64,000 bases of DNA from Methylobacterium platani (GTDB lineage Bacteria > Pseudomonadota > Alphaproteobacteria > Rhizobiales > Beijerinckiaceae). Under the pieces are notes generated by a model. The model did no database searches. It worked only from the letters and a program-made list of their open reading frames with translations, and was not told the origin of the DNA. The first letter of the stretch is position 1; the number at the start of each line of letters is the position of its first letter. Both the position numbers and the translations under genes were made by a program. Below, piece by piece: positions 53,852 through 62,687 of this stretch. Where the stretch lies: assembly GCF_001653715.1 (NCBI RefSeq), contig NZ_LWHQ01000021.1:10696-74695 (forward strand), written 5' to 3'.

Positions 53852-54202
53852 ATGCTGCCGCTCGTCTCGCTCCTCGCCCTCGTCCCGGGGCTCGGCGGCC
53901 TCGTCGAACACGGCAAGGCCTGGCTCATCGAGTCCCTCGCCTGGCTCGCCATCGCAGTGCCGGCGCGGTCGCCGGCTCCGTCGCCTAAGCACGGGCAGAC
54001 GCTCGCGGCCAGAGCCGAGCGGGACGTCTGGAAGACGCGAGCCCTTCAGGCCGGGGCGACCGCGGCGGACAACGAGGCGTCCGCCCTAGCGGTCGGCCGG
54101 CAACTGTCGGATTTCTCGGACACCTTCGACCTGGCCGACGCGCAGGCCCGCGCCGAAGCCGACCGGTACACCGCCGACCTCGACGCCGCCCGGACCGCCT
54201 GA
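53852..54202 (+). CDS. Rz-like spanin/lysis protein
   Basis: The 116-residue protein has a hydrophobic N-terminus (MLPLVSLLALVPGLGG and ESLAWLAIAVPA) and a helical coiled tail (RAERDVWKTRALQAGAT, QARAEADRYTADLDAART). This layout, downstream of lysozyme and holin-like genes, fits an inner-membrane spanin. The stop TGA at 54200 is intact in this copy only. The 3' two thirds belong to the 550-bp direct repeat. Confidence 0.55.
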   Translation: MLPLVSLLALVPGLGGLVEHGKAWLIESLAWLAIAVPARSPAPSPKHGQTLAARAERDVWKTRALQAGATAADNEASALAVGRQLSDFSDTFDLADAQARAEADRYTADLDAARTA

Positions 54203-54537
54203 TGCAAGATCCGGGGCAAGGTGGTGCCGAACGCCGTCCACCGCGCGCTGACCGGCCCCGGGCGACGCCCGAGGATGCCCTGCTTCCTGATCAGGTCCTG
54301 CCTGTACGACCCGCTCAGCTGGCCCCCCGGCGGTGGCATGACCGACTACGTCCCTGATATCTTAACTCCGGCCGCGCGGGCCGTACTTGAGGCGGCTCGA
54401 AAGCTCTTTCAGAACCCGCGTTGGATCCCGGAGCCCCCTCCAGCGCGATCTCCCCGACTTGACGCAAGCCGCGCTTGAGGCCGCAGGGACCGACCGTTGC
54501 CGATGTCGGGCCCTGTCGGCGTGCCCTGACCCTGTTA
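53988..54537 (+). repeat. 550-bp direct repeat, copy 2
   Basis: Partner of 47534-48082. An extra C in GGAGCCCCCTCC (about 54431-54437) makes the single length difference. The interval between copies is 6.45 kb and contains the defence gene. Copy 2 lies in normal lysis-gene context, so it is probably the original. Confidence 0.9.
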
Positions 54538-55218
54538 AAGGAGGCGCGCCTGTTCGTCTGGGATGCGCTGCGGACAGCCCAGCTTGTTATGTCCGGAAAT
54601 CCGGCAGCTAATAGCTGTGCCTCCTCAACCGCCGTGTTCGCTCTGCATGTGGCGGCCGCCCTCAGCCTCGCCCTGGCGGATGTCCCATGCTGATCGAGCC
54701 ATCCCTCTTGCCCTGGCGCTCGCTGGCGCCATCCCCCGAGCACGGACGCCCCCGGGCATCTGAGTGCTGGGCCGGCTTGGGATCGGGCATGCCGCTTAAC
54801 TAATCGAGGGGCTGCTTGCGCCTCCTCTCAGACATACATACGCGTGCATCCAATCCGAGCTGTTGATCCTTTGCGGACTTTGAGCTCGAGGCTTTTCGGT
54901 GGCCGCTTCGCCACACGAAGCGGACATGCCAGATGCAAACGGAATTCTGAACAGATAGCTCGGTGGATTGACCAGACCGCTCATAACGGTCCGTCCAAAC
55001 CATTCATCCCCTGGGCGGGACTCGGCTTTTTTCCGGCAGGGCACGAGAAACGGCACGGAATAGGTCGGTCCTGGCGGGTATTTGCGTCGCTTTGCGAAGG
55101 CTCGACCAAAACAGAGCGATGATGCCGTGCCGCCGCCGCCCTGGCCCCTGCATCGACGGTTGAGCCTTGCCGCCGCCGACGCGTTCACTCTCGTAACCCC
55201 ACTGGGACGGGAGCCCCG
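54203..55218. other. Gene-poor right flank of the island
   Basis: Apart from the end of the direct repeat there is no supportable gene. A short frame, RALTLLKEARLFVWDALRTA to 54693, follows the repeat but has no start signal. From about 54830 to 55130 the base composition is closer to average than the GC-rich chromosome. I see no copy of the tRNA-Arg end that would mark the right attachment site. Confidence 0.5.
54338..54478 (+). pseudogene. Small MTDY frame, shifted copy
   Basis: MTDYVPDILTPAARAVLEAA and KLFQNPRWIPEP match the nested frame at 47884 in the other repeat. One additional C shifts the frame after PEP and ends it at 54478. Unknown protein; whether the short reading frame is expressed in either copy cannot be judged. 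Confidence 0.4.
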
Positions 55219-56298
55219 ATGTCGAGTCTGACCGAGCGCAAGGCACGCCTGATCGTCCACGGCGACCAACCCTACAACGCCGAACCGCCCCTCGACCGAT
55301 TGCGGGCCTCCTACCGGACGCCGGCGAAGGATTTCTACGTCCGCTCGCACGGCGACCTGCCGGACCTCGACGAGGCAGCCTAGCGCTTGACCATCGATGG
55401 CGGCACGAGCACCGCGCTTGAGTTGTCGCTATCCGATCTGCGGATACGCTTCCCGGAAGCCACGGTCACGGCCACGATGCAGTGCGCCGGCAATCGCCGC
55501 GCCGACATGCGGGCGGTCGCCCCGGTCTCGGGCGACCCGTGGGATGCCGGAGCCATTGGCACCGCCGAATGGACCGGGGTGCGTCTCGGCGACGTCCTGC
55601 GCGAGGCGGGGGTCGTCGAGCACGTGGGCCACCATGTCGCCTTCGAGAGCCACGACATGGTGGAAGGCCATCCCTACGGCGCCTCGATCCCGCTCGCCAA
55701 GGCCATGGCGTCCGAGACCCTGCTGGCCTACGCCATGAACGGTGAAGCCTTGCTCCCCGAGCATGGTTTTCCGGTTCGCGCGGTGGTGCCGGGCTTCGCC
55801 GGCGTACGCAGCCCAAAATGGCTCCGTCGCCTAAGCGTCCAGGACCACCCCTCGGACAACCCGATCCAGGCCGGGGACTACAAACTGTATCCGGCGGACG
55901 TGACCGCCGAGGCCGCCGATCCGGCCAAGGGGTACACCATCGATGCGATGCCGCTGAACGCAGCGATCTGCGAGCCCGGGACTGGGGCAACCCTCAAGTC
56001 AGGGGGTAACAGGGTCCGCGGCTACGCGGTGAGCGGTGATCGGGCCGTCGTACGCGTCGACGTCTCCGGGAACGGCGGCCGGTCCTGGGTACAGGCCGAG
56101 CTCGAACACGAGGCGGACGCTCCGTTCGCCTGGACGTTCTGGAGCGCGGACCTCGACCTGCCGCCGGGCGAGCATGAGCTTGCCGTGCGGGCCTGGGACG
56201 AAGCGGGCCAGACGCAGCCGGCAACGTCGAACGAGATCTGGAACCACAAGGGCTACCTGTGCGCCTGCTGGCATCGGGTACGGGTGAACGTCGCCTAG
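55219..56298 (+). pseudogene. Sulfite-oxidase-like molybdoenzyme with one in-frame TAG
   Basis: The reading frame is continuous over 359 codons except for TAG at 55381-55383. Before it: LIVHGDQPYNAEPPLDRLRA and DFYVRSHGDLPDLDEAA. After it: RLTIDGGTSTALELSLSDLR, then the Mo-ligand Cys in TATMQCAGNRR, and the dimerisation domain with VRVDVSGNGGRSW and WDEAGQTQPATSNEIWNHKG. One C-to-T change (CAG to TAG) would explain it. The family oxidises sulfite in the periplasm, but no signal peptide is present. A downstream TTG at 55387 might restart a shortened protein. Confidence 0.85.
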
Positions 56299-56511
56299 GG
56301 ACAGGCGACCTCGCCTGTCGCCTACCTCCGCCCTCGTGGACGACGTCCCACACAGCGGCCGACCCGGCATCCCGCCACGATCCGACGTGACGCCCGGCGG
56401 TCATTCCGATCCGGTCGCGCGCGGCGCGGGCAACGTCCGACCGTGGCGGGCGTTACCCGTGCATCGAGATATTCGGCGCCGTGTCGCCACCACCGAACCG
56501 CAAGGAACACC

Positions 56512-56925
56512 ATGTCACGCGAGGCTAGCATCCAGGCGACCGAAAAGTTCGGCGAACTCGTCAACGGTGGCCGGTTCGACGATTTCCCCGAGGTCGTCGC
56601 CCCGGATTGCCACGATCACGACCCGGCGCCGGGCCAGCACATGGGTCCCGAGGGATACCAGGCGTTCTTCACGCAGCTTCGCTCCGCCTTTCCCGACATG
56701 CAGGTCGAGGTGAAGAAGCTCGTCGCCGACGGGGACAGCGTCGCCTTCGCCTACACGCTCACCGGCACGCACCAGGGAGACTTCAACGGCCACAAGCCGA
56801 CCGGGAAGGCCATCAAGGTCCGCGGCATGCAGATCGGTCGCTTCGTCGACGGCAAGATGGTCGAGCGGTGGGGTTCCTCAGACGAGCTTGGCATCCTCAA
56901 GCAGATCGGCGCCATCGAGGGATGA
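56512..56925 (+). CDS. SnoaL-like / ester cyclase-type protein
   Basis: The 137-residue cone-shaped alpha+beta barrel has features of the SnoaL polyketide-cyclase group: FGELVNGGRFDDFPEVVAPDCHDHDP, GYQAFFTQLRSAFPDMQVEV, VAFAYTLTGTHQGDF and GKMVERWGSSDELG. AAGGA at 56502 supports the start. The substrates of most family members are unknown. It is convergent with the DJ-1/PfpI gene. Confidence 0.82.
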   Translation: MSREASIQATEKFGELVNGGRFDDFPEVVAPDCHDHDPAPGQHMGPEGYQAFFTQLRSAFPDMQVEVKKLVADGDSVAFAYTLTGTHQGDFNGHKPTGKAIKVRGMQIGRFVDGKMVERWGSSDELGILKQIGAIEG

Positions 56926-57033
56926 CGGAGGCCTCCGCGAGGGCATCCCGGCCGAGGGACGTCGTCAAGGCCTAACCCGGGTCGGCCTGGGCCGCCCCGG
57001 GCGCTCAGAACCAACCGCTGGCCGTCCGACTCC

Positions 57034-57603
57034 TCAGGCGCTCCTGGCCTGGTCGGGATGGCGGCCCTCCGCGAACTCCTCGACGATCTTGGCGCAGAAG
57101 GCTGGCAGATCCTTCGGGGTACGGCTGGTGACCAGCCCCTTGTCGCAGACGACCTCCTCGTCGACCCAGGTGCCGCCGGCGTTCTCGATGTCGCGGCGAA
57201 CCGTGGGGTAGGAGGTGAGCGTCCGGCCCTTCACGACGTCCGCCTCGATCAGCGTCCAGGGACCGTGGCAGATGACTCCGACCGGCTTACCCGCGACGAA
57301 GAAGTCCCGGACGAACGCCACGACGTCCTTGCTCGCCCGGAGCTTGTCGGCGCCGACGCAACCGCCGGGGATGACGAGTGCGTCGTAATCCGCGGCCGAG
57401 GCCCCCTCGATGGTCCTGTCCACCTTGTAGCGGCCAGCGGGATCGAGGTCGTTGTTGACCGTCTCGGCCTCGCTGGCCTCCAGACCGATGACCGTCACGG
57501 TCGCCCCGGCCTGCTTCACCGCCTCATGCGGCTTGGCGAACTCCGGCTCCTCGGTGCCGCGCGGTGCGATCAGGATCGCGATCTTCTTGCCCTGCAAGCT
57601 CAT
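57034..57603 (-). CDS. DJ-1/PfpI family protein (class I amidotransferase fold)
   Basis: The 189-residue protein has the nucleophile elbow VGVICHGPWTLIEA with the reactive Cys, and the conserved Glu in APRGTEEPEF. Known members act as intracellular proteases, deglycases or stress chaperones; the true reaction is debated. AAGGA seven bases before the ATG at 57603 decides the start over the ATG at 57633. It lies 54 bases after the catalase-family gene on the same strand, a likely stress operon. Confidence 0.88.
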   Translation of the reverse strand: MSLQGKKIAILIAPRGTEEPEFAKPHEAVKQAGATVTVIGLEASEAETVNNDLDPAGRYKVDRTIEGASAADYDALVIPGGCVGADKLRASKDVVAFVRDFFVAGKPVGVICHGPWTLIEADVVKGRTLTSYPTVRRDIENAGGTWVDEEVVCDKGLVTSRTPKDLPAFCAKIVEEFAEGRHPDQARSA

Positions 57604-57657
57604 GACATCATCCTTCTGAATGTCGTCATTCAACGGAGGCGCCGTTCGCGCCGTTCC

Positions 57658-58740
57658 TCACGCCGGGATGCGGTCGATGCCGGCGGAATCCTCGGCCGCC
57701 ACGCCGTTCTCGCGGTGGCGGAAGTCGCTCAGCGCCCGGTAGACCTGGAGGCGCGCTCGCATCACCGAACCGAGCGGCTGGTGCGCCGCGAGACTGTGCG
57801 CCGGGCGGAAGGTCATCACCTCGTCGAAGTAGCGCACCCGATCCGGCGAGTAGGCGTCCTGACGCGGCAGGCGCAGCGTCGCCACCGTGCGGTAGGGGCT
57901 GACCGAGACCGGCCAGTCGACCGACGCGTCCTCGATGGGCTGCCGCTCGGCATCGGCCCAGAGCTGCGCCCTCAACTCGAACACCACCTCGTGGTCCCTG
58001 AAGAAGGCGACCGTGGCGTGCCGGAAGCCGTCCTCGTCCTGGTGCGGGTCGAGCCGCCACTCGGACAGCGCACGTTGGGACTCGTTCGCGGGTACAGCCC
58101 CGAGCTTGGCGACGTAATCGCCGAAGCGTACCGGCGCCTGGCTGAAGTAGCTGTCGGCCAGCGGGTGGCTGTAGGGGTGCCCGAAGAAGTCGGCGAGCGC
58201 GCTCTCAGTGCCGAAGGCATGCAGCGCCTTGTTGAGGTTGCGCATGGTGGAGGACACCGCGCTCTTCACGCCCTCCGGCAGGCCGGTCGACTTGCCGATG
58301 ACCGTGCCGTCGCGCAGGAAGCCCGCCGCAGTACCGGACGGAAAGGTGGTCCCGGTCGCGAGGACGAAATCCTGGGTGTCGACCGCGTGGCCGGGCAGCT
58401 TCTCGCCGGGGACGTCGAAAACCTTGATCGACATTCCCCGGTGGGTTGAGACCCGGTCACCCAGGGTCTCGCCCGGTCCCTGAGCGAAGCGAACCGCGAT
58501 GGGATGGGTGCCGGGAGTGGCGAACAACCCTTGAGCCAGTTCGGGCGGCAGGCCGGTCGCGATCGTCAACTCGCCAGTGACGCAGGCCGAACTCTTTGCG
58601 TGGCTGGCCCGCACCGCATGGTGCTCGCGCCTCTCCACCGTCTCGGATTGCTGCGTCATGCCGGCGATGATGCCGTCAATCGTCTTCTGCTCGTCCGCAG
58701 CAGGCTTCTCGATGCCGGGGGCGTATCGAAGGTAGGTCAT
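57658..58740 (-). CDS. Catalase-family haem protein (short form)
   Basis: The 360-residue protein belongs to the small catalase-related family. HHAVRASHAKSSACVTGELT holds the distal His region, then HPIAVRFAQGPGET, THRGMSIKVFDVPGE and QDFVLATGTTFPSG. The proximal Tyr region is hard to place (RYFDEVMTFRPAHSLAAHQP). Such proteins are peroxidases or hydroperoxide lyases rather than strong catalases. GAGGA five bases before the ATG at 58740. A PfpI gene follows in the same direction. Confidence 0.85.
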   Translation of the reverse strand: MTYLRYAPGIEKPAADEQKTIDGIIAGMTQQSETVERREHHAVRASHAKSSACVTGELTIATGLPPELAQGLFATPGTHPIAVRFAQGPGETLGDRVSTHRGMSIKVFDVPGEKLPGHAVDTQDFVLATGTTFPSGTAAGFLRDGTVIGKSTGLPEGVKSAVSSTMRNLNKALHAFGTESALADFFGHPYSHPLADSYFSQAPVRFGDYVAKLGAVPANESQRALSEWRLDPHQDEDGFRHATVAFFRDHEVVFELRAQLWADAERQPIEDASVDWPVSVSPYRTVATLRLPRQDAYSPDRVRYFDEVMTFRPAHSLAAHQPLGSVMRARLQVYRALSDFRHRENGVAAEDSAGIDRIPA

Positions 58741-58826
58741 GGTCTTCCTCACGGTGACCGGGGAACTGAAGCGGACCGCGGCAGGAGAGAGGGCGGCGGA
58801 CTCTGAGTACGACGTATCGAGTCTGA

Positions 58827-58840
58827 AACGGGATCCCGTT
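58827..58840. promoter_or_regulatory. Palindrome upstream of the catalase-family gene
   Basis: AACGGGATCCCGTT is a perfect 14-bp palindrome, 87 bases before the catalase-family start. It may be an operator for its regulator, which is not next door. The rest of 58741-59063 shows no gene. Confidence 0.4.
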
Positions 58841-59063
58841 CCGAATATCGAGGGACGGCCGCGGACCGTTCCCGGATGACCTCGCGTCCGTCGAAAGTCT
58901 GCCTGAGGTCAACTGCGCCATGAGTTGGCTTCGAAGCGCTGCTTCGTTTTAGCGGTAATGGAAGACCGGACCATGGACCGGTTGCCGAGCGGAGGCGGCA
59001 AGCTCGGCCGAAATGCTTGACGACCCGGGGATGACCACGGGCTTAGGTGTGCGACAAGCCGTT

Positions 59064-59852
59064 TCAGGGCGCATCCTTCCCGACCTTTTCAAGGATTACG
59101 CGCGCCGTCTCGGCAGGCTGATCCCAGTGCGGGAAGTGGCCGCATCGCTCGAACCAGTGCAGATGGGCCGATGGGAATGCCACCCGGGCGCGTTCAGCCT
59201 GGCGCGGCAGCAGAAGGTGGTCTTGGCGGCCCCAGCCTATGGTGACAAGGCCGGGGGTCGTCACCGAACCTTGCTGCAACGGCCCGCTTGCCAGCTCACG
59301 CAGCATCGCATCGAACACCGGTGTGGCTGCCAGGCTCTGCAGTTCCTCCACGACAAGCTGCGGTGGCAGCACCCACGGACGGGCCGACAGTTGGGCCAGC
59401 AGCAGCGTACGGCTGACGGCGTGGCGCGACAGGCCGGGATGGAATGGCCGTAGCAACCGCACCAGGCGTATCGACGCCGCGAGCGTCCAGTGAAACCAGG
59501 GCGTTTCCCATCCGTGCCAGAAACCGCCGGGATCAAGCGCCACGCAGTGCCGACCGATGCCTCGCCGCGCCAGCTCCAGCACCAGCCGCCCCCCTACCGA
59601 ACTGCCGACAAGGTCCGCTGACTTCAGGTCTTGCGACTGCACGAAGCTGGCGAGGGCGTCCGCATGGGCCTGCATGGTCTGCCGACCCGCGAGCGGTGCC
59701 GATCTGCCATGTCCTGGCAGATCAACCAAGATCAGTTCGCGCGAGCCGCGCAGTGCGGGCAAGAGCGGATTCCAGGTGCGAAGATTGGACCCCAACCCAT
59801 GGATCATTAGTAGCGGTCGGCCTGTGCCGAGGCGTTCAAAATGTAGGGACAT
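59064..59852 (-). CDS. Alpha/beta-hydrolase
   Basis: The 262-residue enzyme has the oxyanion HGLGSNLRTW after LLMIHG, the nucleophile Ser in LVGSSVGGRLVLELA, an acid residue in IGWGRQDHLLL and the His in ERCGHFPHWDQPAETA. It is cytoplasmic, and the family includes esterases, haloperoxidases and C-C hydrolases. The substrate is unknown. It stands alone; 59853-60108 downstream of the start on the other side holds no gene. Confidence 0.88.
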   Translation of the reverse strand: MSLHFERLGTGRPLLMIHGLGSNLRTWNPLLPALRGSRELILVDLPGHGRSAPLAGRQTMQAHADALASFVQSQDLKSADLVGSSVGGRLVLELARRGIGRHCVALDPGGFWHGWETPWFHWTLAASIRLVRLLRPFHPGLSRHAVSRTLLLAQLSARPWVLPPQLVVEELQSLAATPVFDAMLRELASGPLQQGSVTTPGLVTIGWGRQDHLLLPRQAERARVAFPSAHLHWFERCGHFPHWDQPAETARVILEKVGKDAP

Positions 59853-60108
59853 GACCGCATTGTCCTCTTATTCGCGCTGCAGTCCAAACATTGGTCCGTC
59901 GCGGGTTTCTCCGGGCAGGGCGTCTCAGCTAGGTCCGCGGACCACTCATATCGAACGCACCCAGGCGGCGTCGCCGGTCCGATAGCCAGCCAAACGGAGA
60001 GGGGCCGACCCTACTCCGCAGTTTCGCAGGCGGATGCCACCGGAGTTCGACACGAGAGAGCTGCGCGCTCAATGCTCGCATAAACGTGGACGTCACGTCC
60101 GGGCAGAC

Positions 60109-61032
60109 TCAGATGCCGGCGTACCAGGCGTAGCCCTGATCCTCCCAGTAGCCGCCCTTGCCCCCGCCGATGTGGGCGAAGCTCTCGACCACCTCGATCC
60201 GCATCACGTACTTCGCCTGCTTGTAGCCAAGGTTGCGCTCGACCCGCAGCCGCAGCGGTGCGCCGTTCGACACGGGAAGCGCCTCCCCGTTCATGTCGTA
60301 GGCCAGGATGGTCTGCGGGTGGAACGCATCGACCAGGTCGATGCTCTCGTAGAACCGAACCGGCGTTCCGCCGCTGGCCGCATCGTCCTCCGTCGCCTGT
60401 TGGCCACCGGAATCCTTCCTGCTCTCGTCGCTGCCCGACTGCCTCGTCATGCTTGGGTTGGCGTTGCCGGCAGGGACATCGTCGGCCGCCTCGTCGTCTC
60501 CCCCGCCTTCGAGCGGACTGCCCTGGTCCATGGTGTCGGCGCAGTGGAACACCACGTATCGCGCCTCCGGCTTGAGCCGAGCGCGGTTAAGCAGTTCGGC
60601 GAGGGGCACTCCGGTCCATTTGCCGATGGCGCTCCAGCCCTCGACGCAATCGTGCCGGGTGATCTGGGTTCGGGCCGGAAGCTTGCGGAGGTCGCTCAGG
60701 GACAGCTTGAAGGGCGCCTCGACGAGGCCGCCGACCTCCAGGTGGTACTTGGCGAACTTGCCCTTCGCCAGAGCCTTGTAGTCCTTGTCCGGCGGGTCCT
60801 CGGTGCCGTTCGGCTTGAACCACGGCGAGATGTCGGCCTCGGCGTATTCGGGTGCCAGCGTCGCGTCGCCCAGGAGCAGGCGCTGGACGAACATGTTGGC
60901 GTCCTCGCCGGTCTTCAGCGTTCGCCGAAACCACTCCGCGTTGCCTAGGCGGTCGCAGCCTCCGAGCATGGCCGCCGCGGCCGTGGCGGAAGCCCCCACC
61001 AGGAGGGCGCGTCGGTTGGGTGAGTGGCTCAT
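60109..61032 (-). CDS. Exported molybdopterin oxidoreductase (sulfite-oxidase fold), Tat substrate
   Basis: The 307 residues open with a Tat-type leader SPNRRALLVGASATAAAAML followed by GGCD, so possibly also a lipoprotein. The Mo-pterin domain follows: HYHLEVGGLVEAPF-like start (KYHLEVGGLVEAPFKL), Mo-ligand Cys129 in TRHDCVEGWSAIGKWTGVPL, and FYESIDLVDAFHPQTILAYD. Residues about 171-222 form an acidic, Ser/Gly-rich insertion not expected in the fold. It overlaps the cytochrome b gene by four bases, so the two act as a periplasmic oxidoreductase pair. Confidence 0.88.
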   Translation of the reverse strand: MSHSPNRRALLVGASATAAAAMLGGCDRLGNAEWFRRTLKTGEDANMFVQRLLLGDATLAPEYAEADISPWFKPNGTEDPPDKDYKALAKGKFAKYHLEVGGLVEAPFKLSLSDLRKLPARTQITRHDCVEGWSAIGKWTGVPLAELLNRARLKPEARYVVFHCADTMDQGSPLEGGGDDEAADDVPAGNANPSMTRQSGSDESRKDSGGQQATEDDAASGGTPVRFYESIDLVDAFHPQTILAYDMNGEALPVSNGAPLRLRVERNLGYKQAKYVMRIEVVESFAHIGGGKGGYWEDQGYAWYAGI

Positions 61033-61847
61033 GCCCGGGGCTCTCCGGCAGGGACGGCCGGCTCGACCTTGCGCTCGATCACGAACCAGCCGGTGAGCAT
61101 GCCGCGCATGTTGTTCCAGAAGCCCGACAGCAGGACCAGGGCGACGTGCACGACCACGAACAGGACCAGCAGGCTCGCAACGACGAAGTGGACCGTGCGG
61201 GCCGACTGGCGTCCATCGAAGAGCGTCAGAAGGAAGGGAAAGGCCGCGTTCATCGCCGGCGACATCGCGAGCCCGGCCAGCACCTGCACCGGCAGGAGCA
61301 CGAACAGCACGACGAGGTAGGTGAGCTTCTGGATGACGTTGTAGCGCTTGGCCTCGTCTCCTTGAGGGAAGCGCAGCGTCAGGTGCTCCCAAACCGAGGC
61401 CCTGAAATGCCGGATCTGGTCACGGGACGGGATCACACGGAATCGCAGCTGCCCGCTGACCAGACCATAGAGCAGGTAGGCGATGCCGTTCAGGACGAAA
61501 GCCCAGGCGAAGAAGAAGTGCCAGGAACGGCCGCCGGTAAGGTCCTGGTCGCTTGGCAAGGTCGTCCAGGCGGGGAAGCCTCGGTCCGCCGCCTCGCCGT
61601 CGGAGCCGATTGATGAACCGAGCCAGCCCGTCGTGTCGAAGCCATGGCCGAACACCGTCGTCATGCCCTTGGGCGGGTCGTCCTCGGTCTGGGTCATCGC
61701 CATGAGCGGCGCGTCGAAGGTCGAGACCTTGCCCCAGTAAAGGGCCGGGTGGGCGTTAAAGATCTGCAGGCCGCTCATCAGCAGGACCAGCAGGCAGATC
61801 GCGTTCACCCAGTGGGTGACCCTGATCACGAGGGGATGGCGAAACAT
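61029..61847 (-). CDS. Cytochrome b-type membrane partner of the molybdoenzyme
   Basis: The inner-membrane di-haem b protein starts MFRHPLVIRVTHWVNAICLLVLLM, with His in helix 1. It has a periplasmic loop with GHGFDTTGWLGSS, then WHFFFAWAFVLNGIAYLLYG, VQVLAGLAMSP and VHFVVASLLVLFVVVHVALVL carrying further haem His. It connects the molybdoenzyme to the quinone pool. A TTG at 61910 would extend the protein by 21 residues (LARTYLTRSAPETG...). The genes overlap as ATGA. Confidence 0.85.
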   Translation of the reverse strand: MFRHPLVIRVTHWVNAICLLVLLMSGLQIFNAHPALYWGKVSTFDAPLMAMTQTEDDPPKGMTTVFGHGFDTTGWLGSSIGSDGEAADRGFPAWTTLPSDQDLTGGRSWHFFFAWAFVLNGIAYLLYGLVSGQLRFRVIPSRDQIRHFRASVWEHLTLRFPQGDEAKRYNVIQKLTYLVVLFVLLPVQVLAGLAMSPAMNAAFPFLLTLFDGRQSARTVHFVVASLLVLFVVVHVALVLLSGFWNNMRGMLTGWFVIERKVEPAVPAGEPRA

Positions 61848-61988
61848 CCAGCGGCGGCGCTCGACCTCGCCGGTCTCGGGGGCTGATCGGGTCAGGTAGG
61901 TTCGAGCCAAACGGTCTTCCCCGCACTCTGGACGGCCAGGGCGGAGGCCCCTGGGTCGGGGCCTCCGGAAGCGCACGGCGCCTTGAAA

Positions 61989-62225
61989 TCACATGCCGCG
62001 ATTCATCATCATCCGCTTCTTCATCATGCGGCGCTTCATCATCTGCTTCCGCATCATGCGCTTCTTCATCATCATCCGCTCGCTGCTGGTCATCCGGACC
62101 TGGGTGACGTCGGACGGGGCGGCCTGGAGTCCGTTCGGGCCCATCGGGGCGGCCGAGGCGGCGCCGGCACCGAGCGCGAGGCTGCCGAGGACCGAGGCGG
62201 CGAGGGCAAGGGTGGTGATCTTCAT
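61989..62225 (-). CDS. Small exported Met/Lys/Arg-rich protein
   Basis: The 78-residue protein has a signal peptide (MKITTLALAASVLGSLALGAG...AASA) and a short middle. The last 29 residues are built almost only from Met, Lys and Arg: repeats such as MMKKRMMRKQMM and MMKRRMMKKRMMM. Clustered Met suggests soft-metal (copper, silver) binding or a membrane-active polycation in the periplasm. GGAGA lies five bases before the ATG. Confidence 0.7.
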   Translation of the reverse strand: MKITTLALAASVLGSLALGAGAASAAPMGPNGLQAAPSDVTQVRMTSSERMMMKKRMMRKQMMKRRMMKKRMMMNRGM

Positions 62226-62519
62226 TCAATGTCTCCTGTACGGGGAAGGAATCCCCTGTCGCACATTGGGAGAAGAGAAGACCCGATCATCAAGTTCCTG
62301 ATTTATCGAATAAAAATCCGGCCGCGATGGCTTCGGAGCGCAACAAGCCGGACGCCGAGGCGAAGCCTCGCGCCGCGCCCAGGCCGGGCGTACGCCGACT
62401 TGTACGGAGGCATGCAGAGGAAAGTTTCAGAGCAGGCCGGTAGCGCAGACATCGAAGGCGACCGCGTGCTCGCTCCCTTGCGATTTCGGGGCTGTCACAC
62501 CGGCGAGTCCCAGTGCGTC
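62226..62519. other. Intergenic region
   Basis: No gene is supported on either strand. It separates the Met-rich gene from the two small exported proteins and is slightly AT-richer around 62280-62320. Confidence 0.4.
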
Positions 62520-62687
62520 TCAGCGAGGCGACAGCCGCTTCGGGTTGGGCGCGGAGAAGACGAGGTTCCTCGCCTCGTCGCGGCACTTGGCATCCTCGGG
62601 CCCCTGGATCGGCTCGTTCTGCGTGGGAGCCGTCAGCGTACCCGCAACGAACAGGACGGCGGCGAGCGTGGTCCGCGTACCGCTCAT
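62520..62687 (-). CDS. Very small exported protein
   Basis: The protein is 55 residues, with signal peptide MSGTRTTLAAVLFVAGTLTA followed by a short polar tail (PIQGPEDAKCRDEARNLVFS). Its start overlaps the stop of the Cys-rich gene upstream (ATGA), so it is translationally coupled. One Cys remains after cleavage. No family recognised. Confidence 0.55.
   Translation of the reverse strand: MSGTRTTLAAVLFVAGTLTAPTQNEPIQGPEDAKCRDEARNLVFSAPNPKRLSPR

Noticed and set aside
40612..55218. CRISPR array or toxin-antitoxin pair in the island
   Set aside because: No regularly spaced short repeats were found, and the overlapping small genes at 43.4-44.1 kb show HTH or unknown patterns rather than any toxin fold I recognise.
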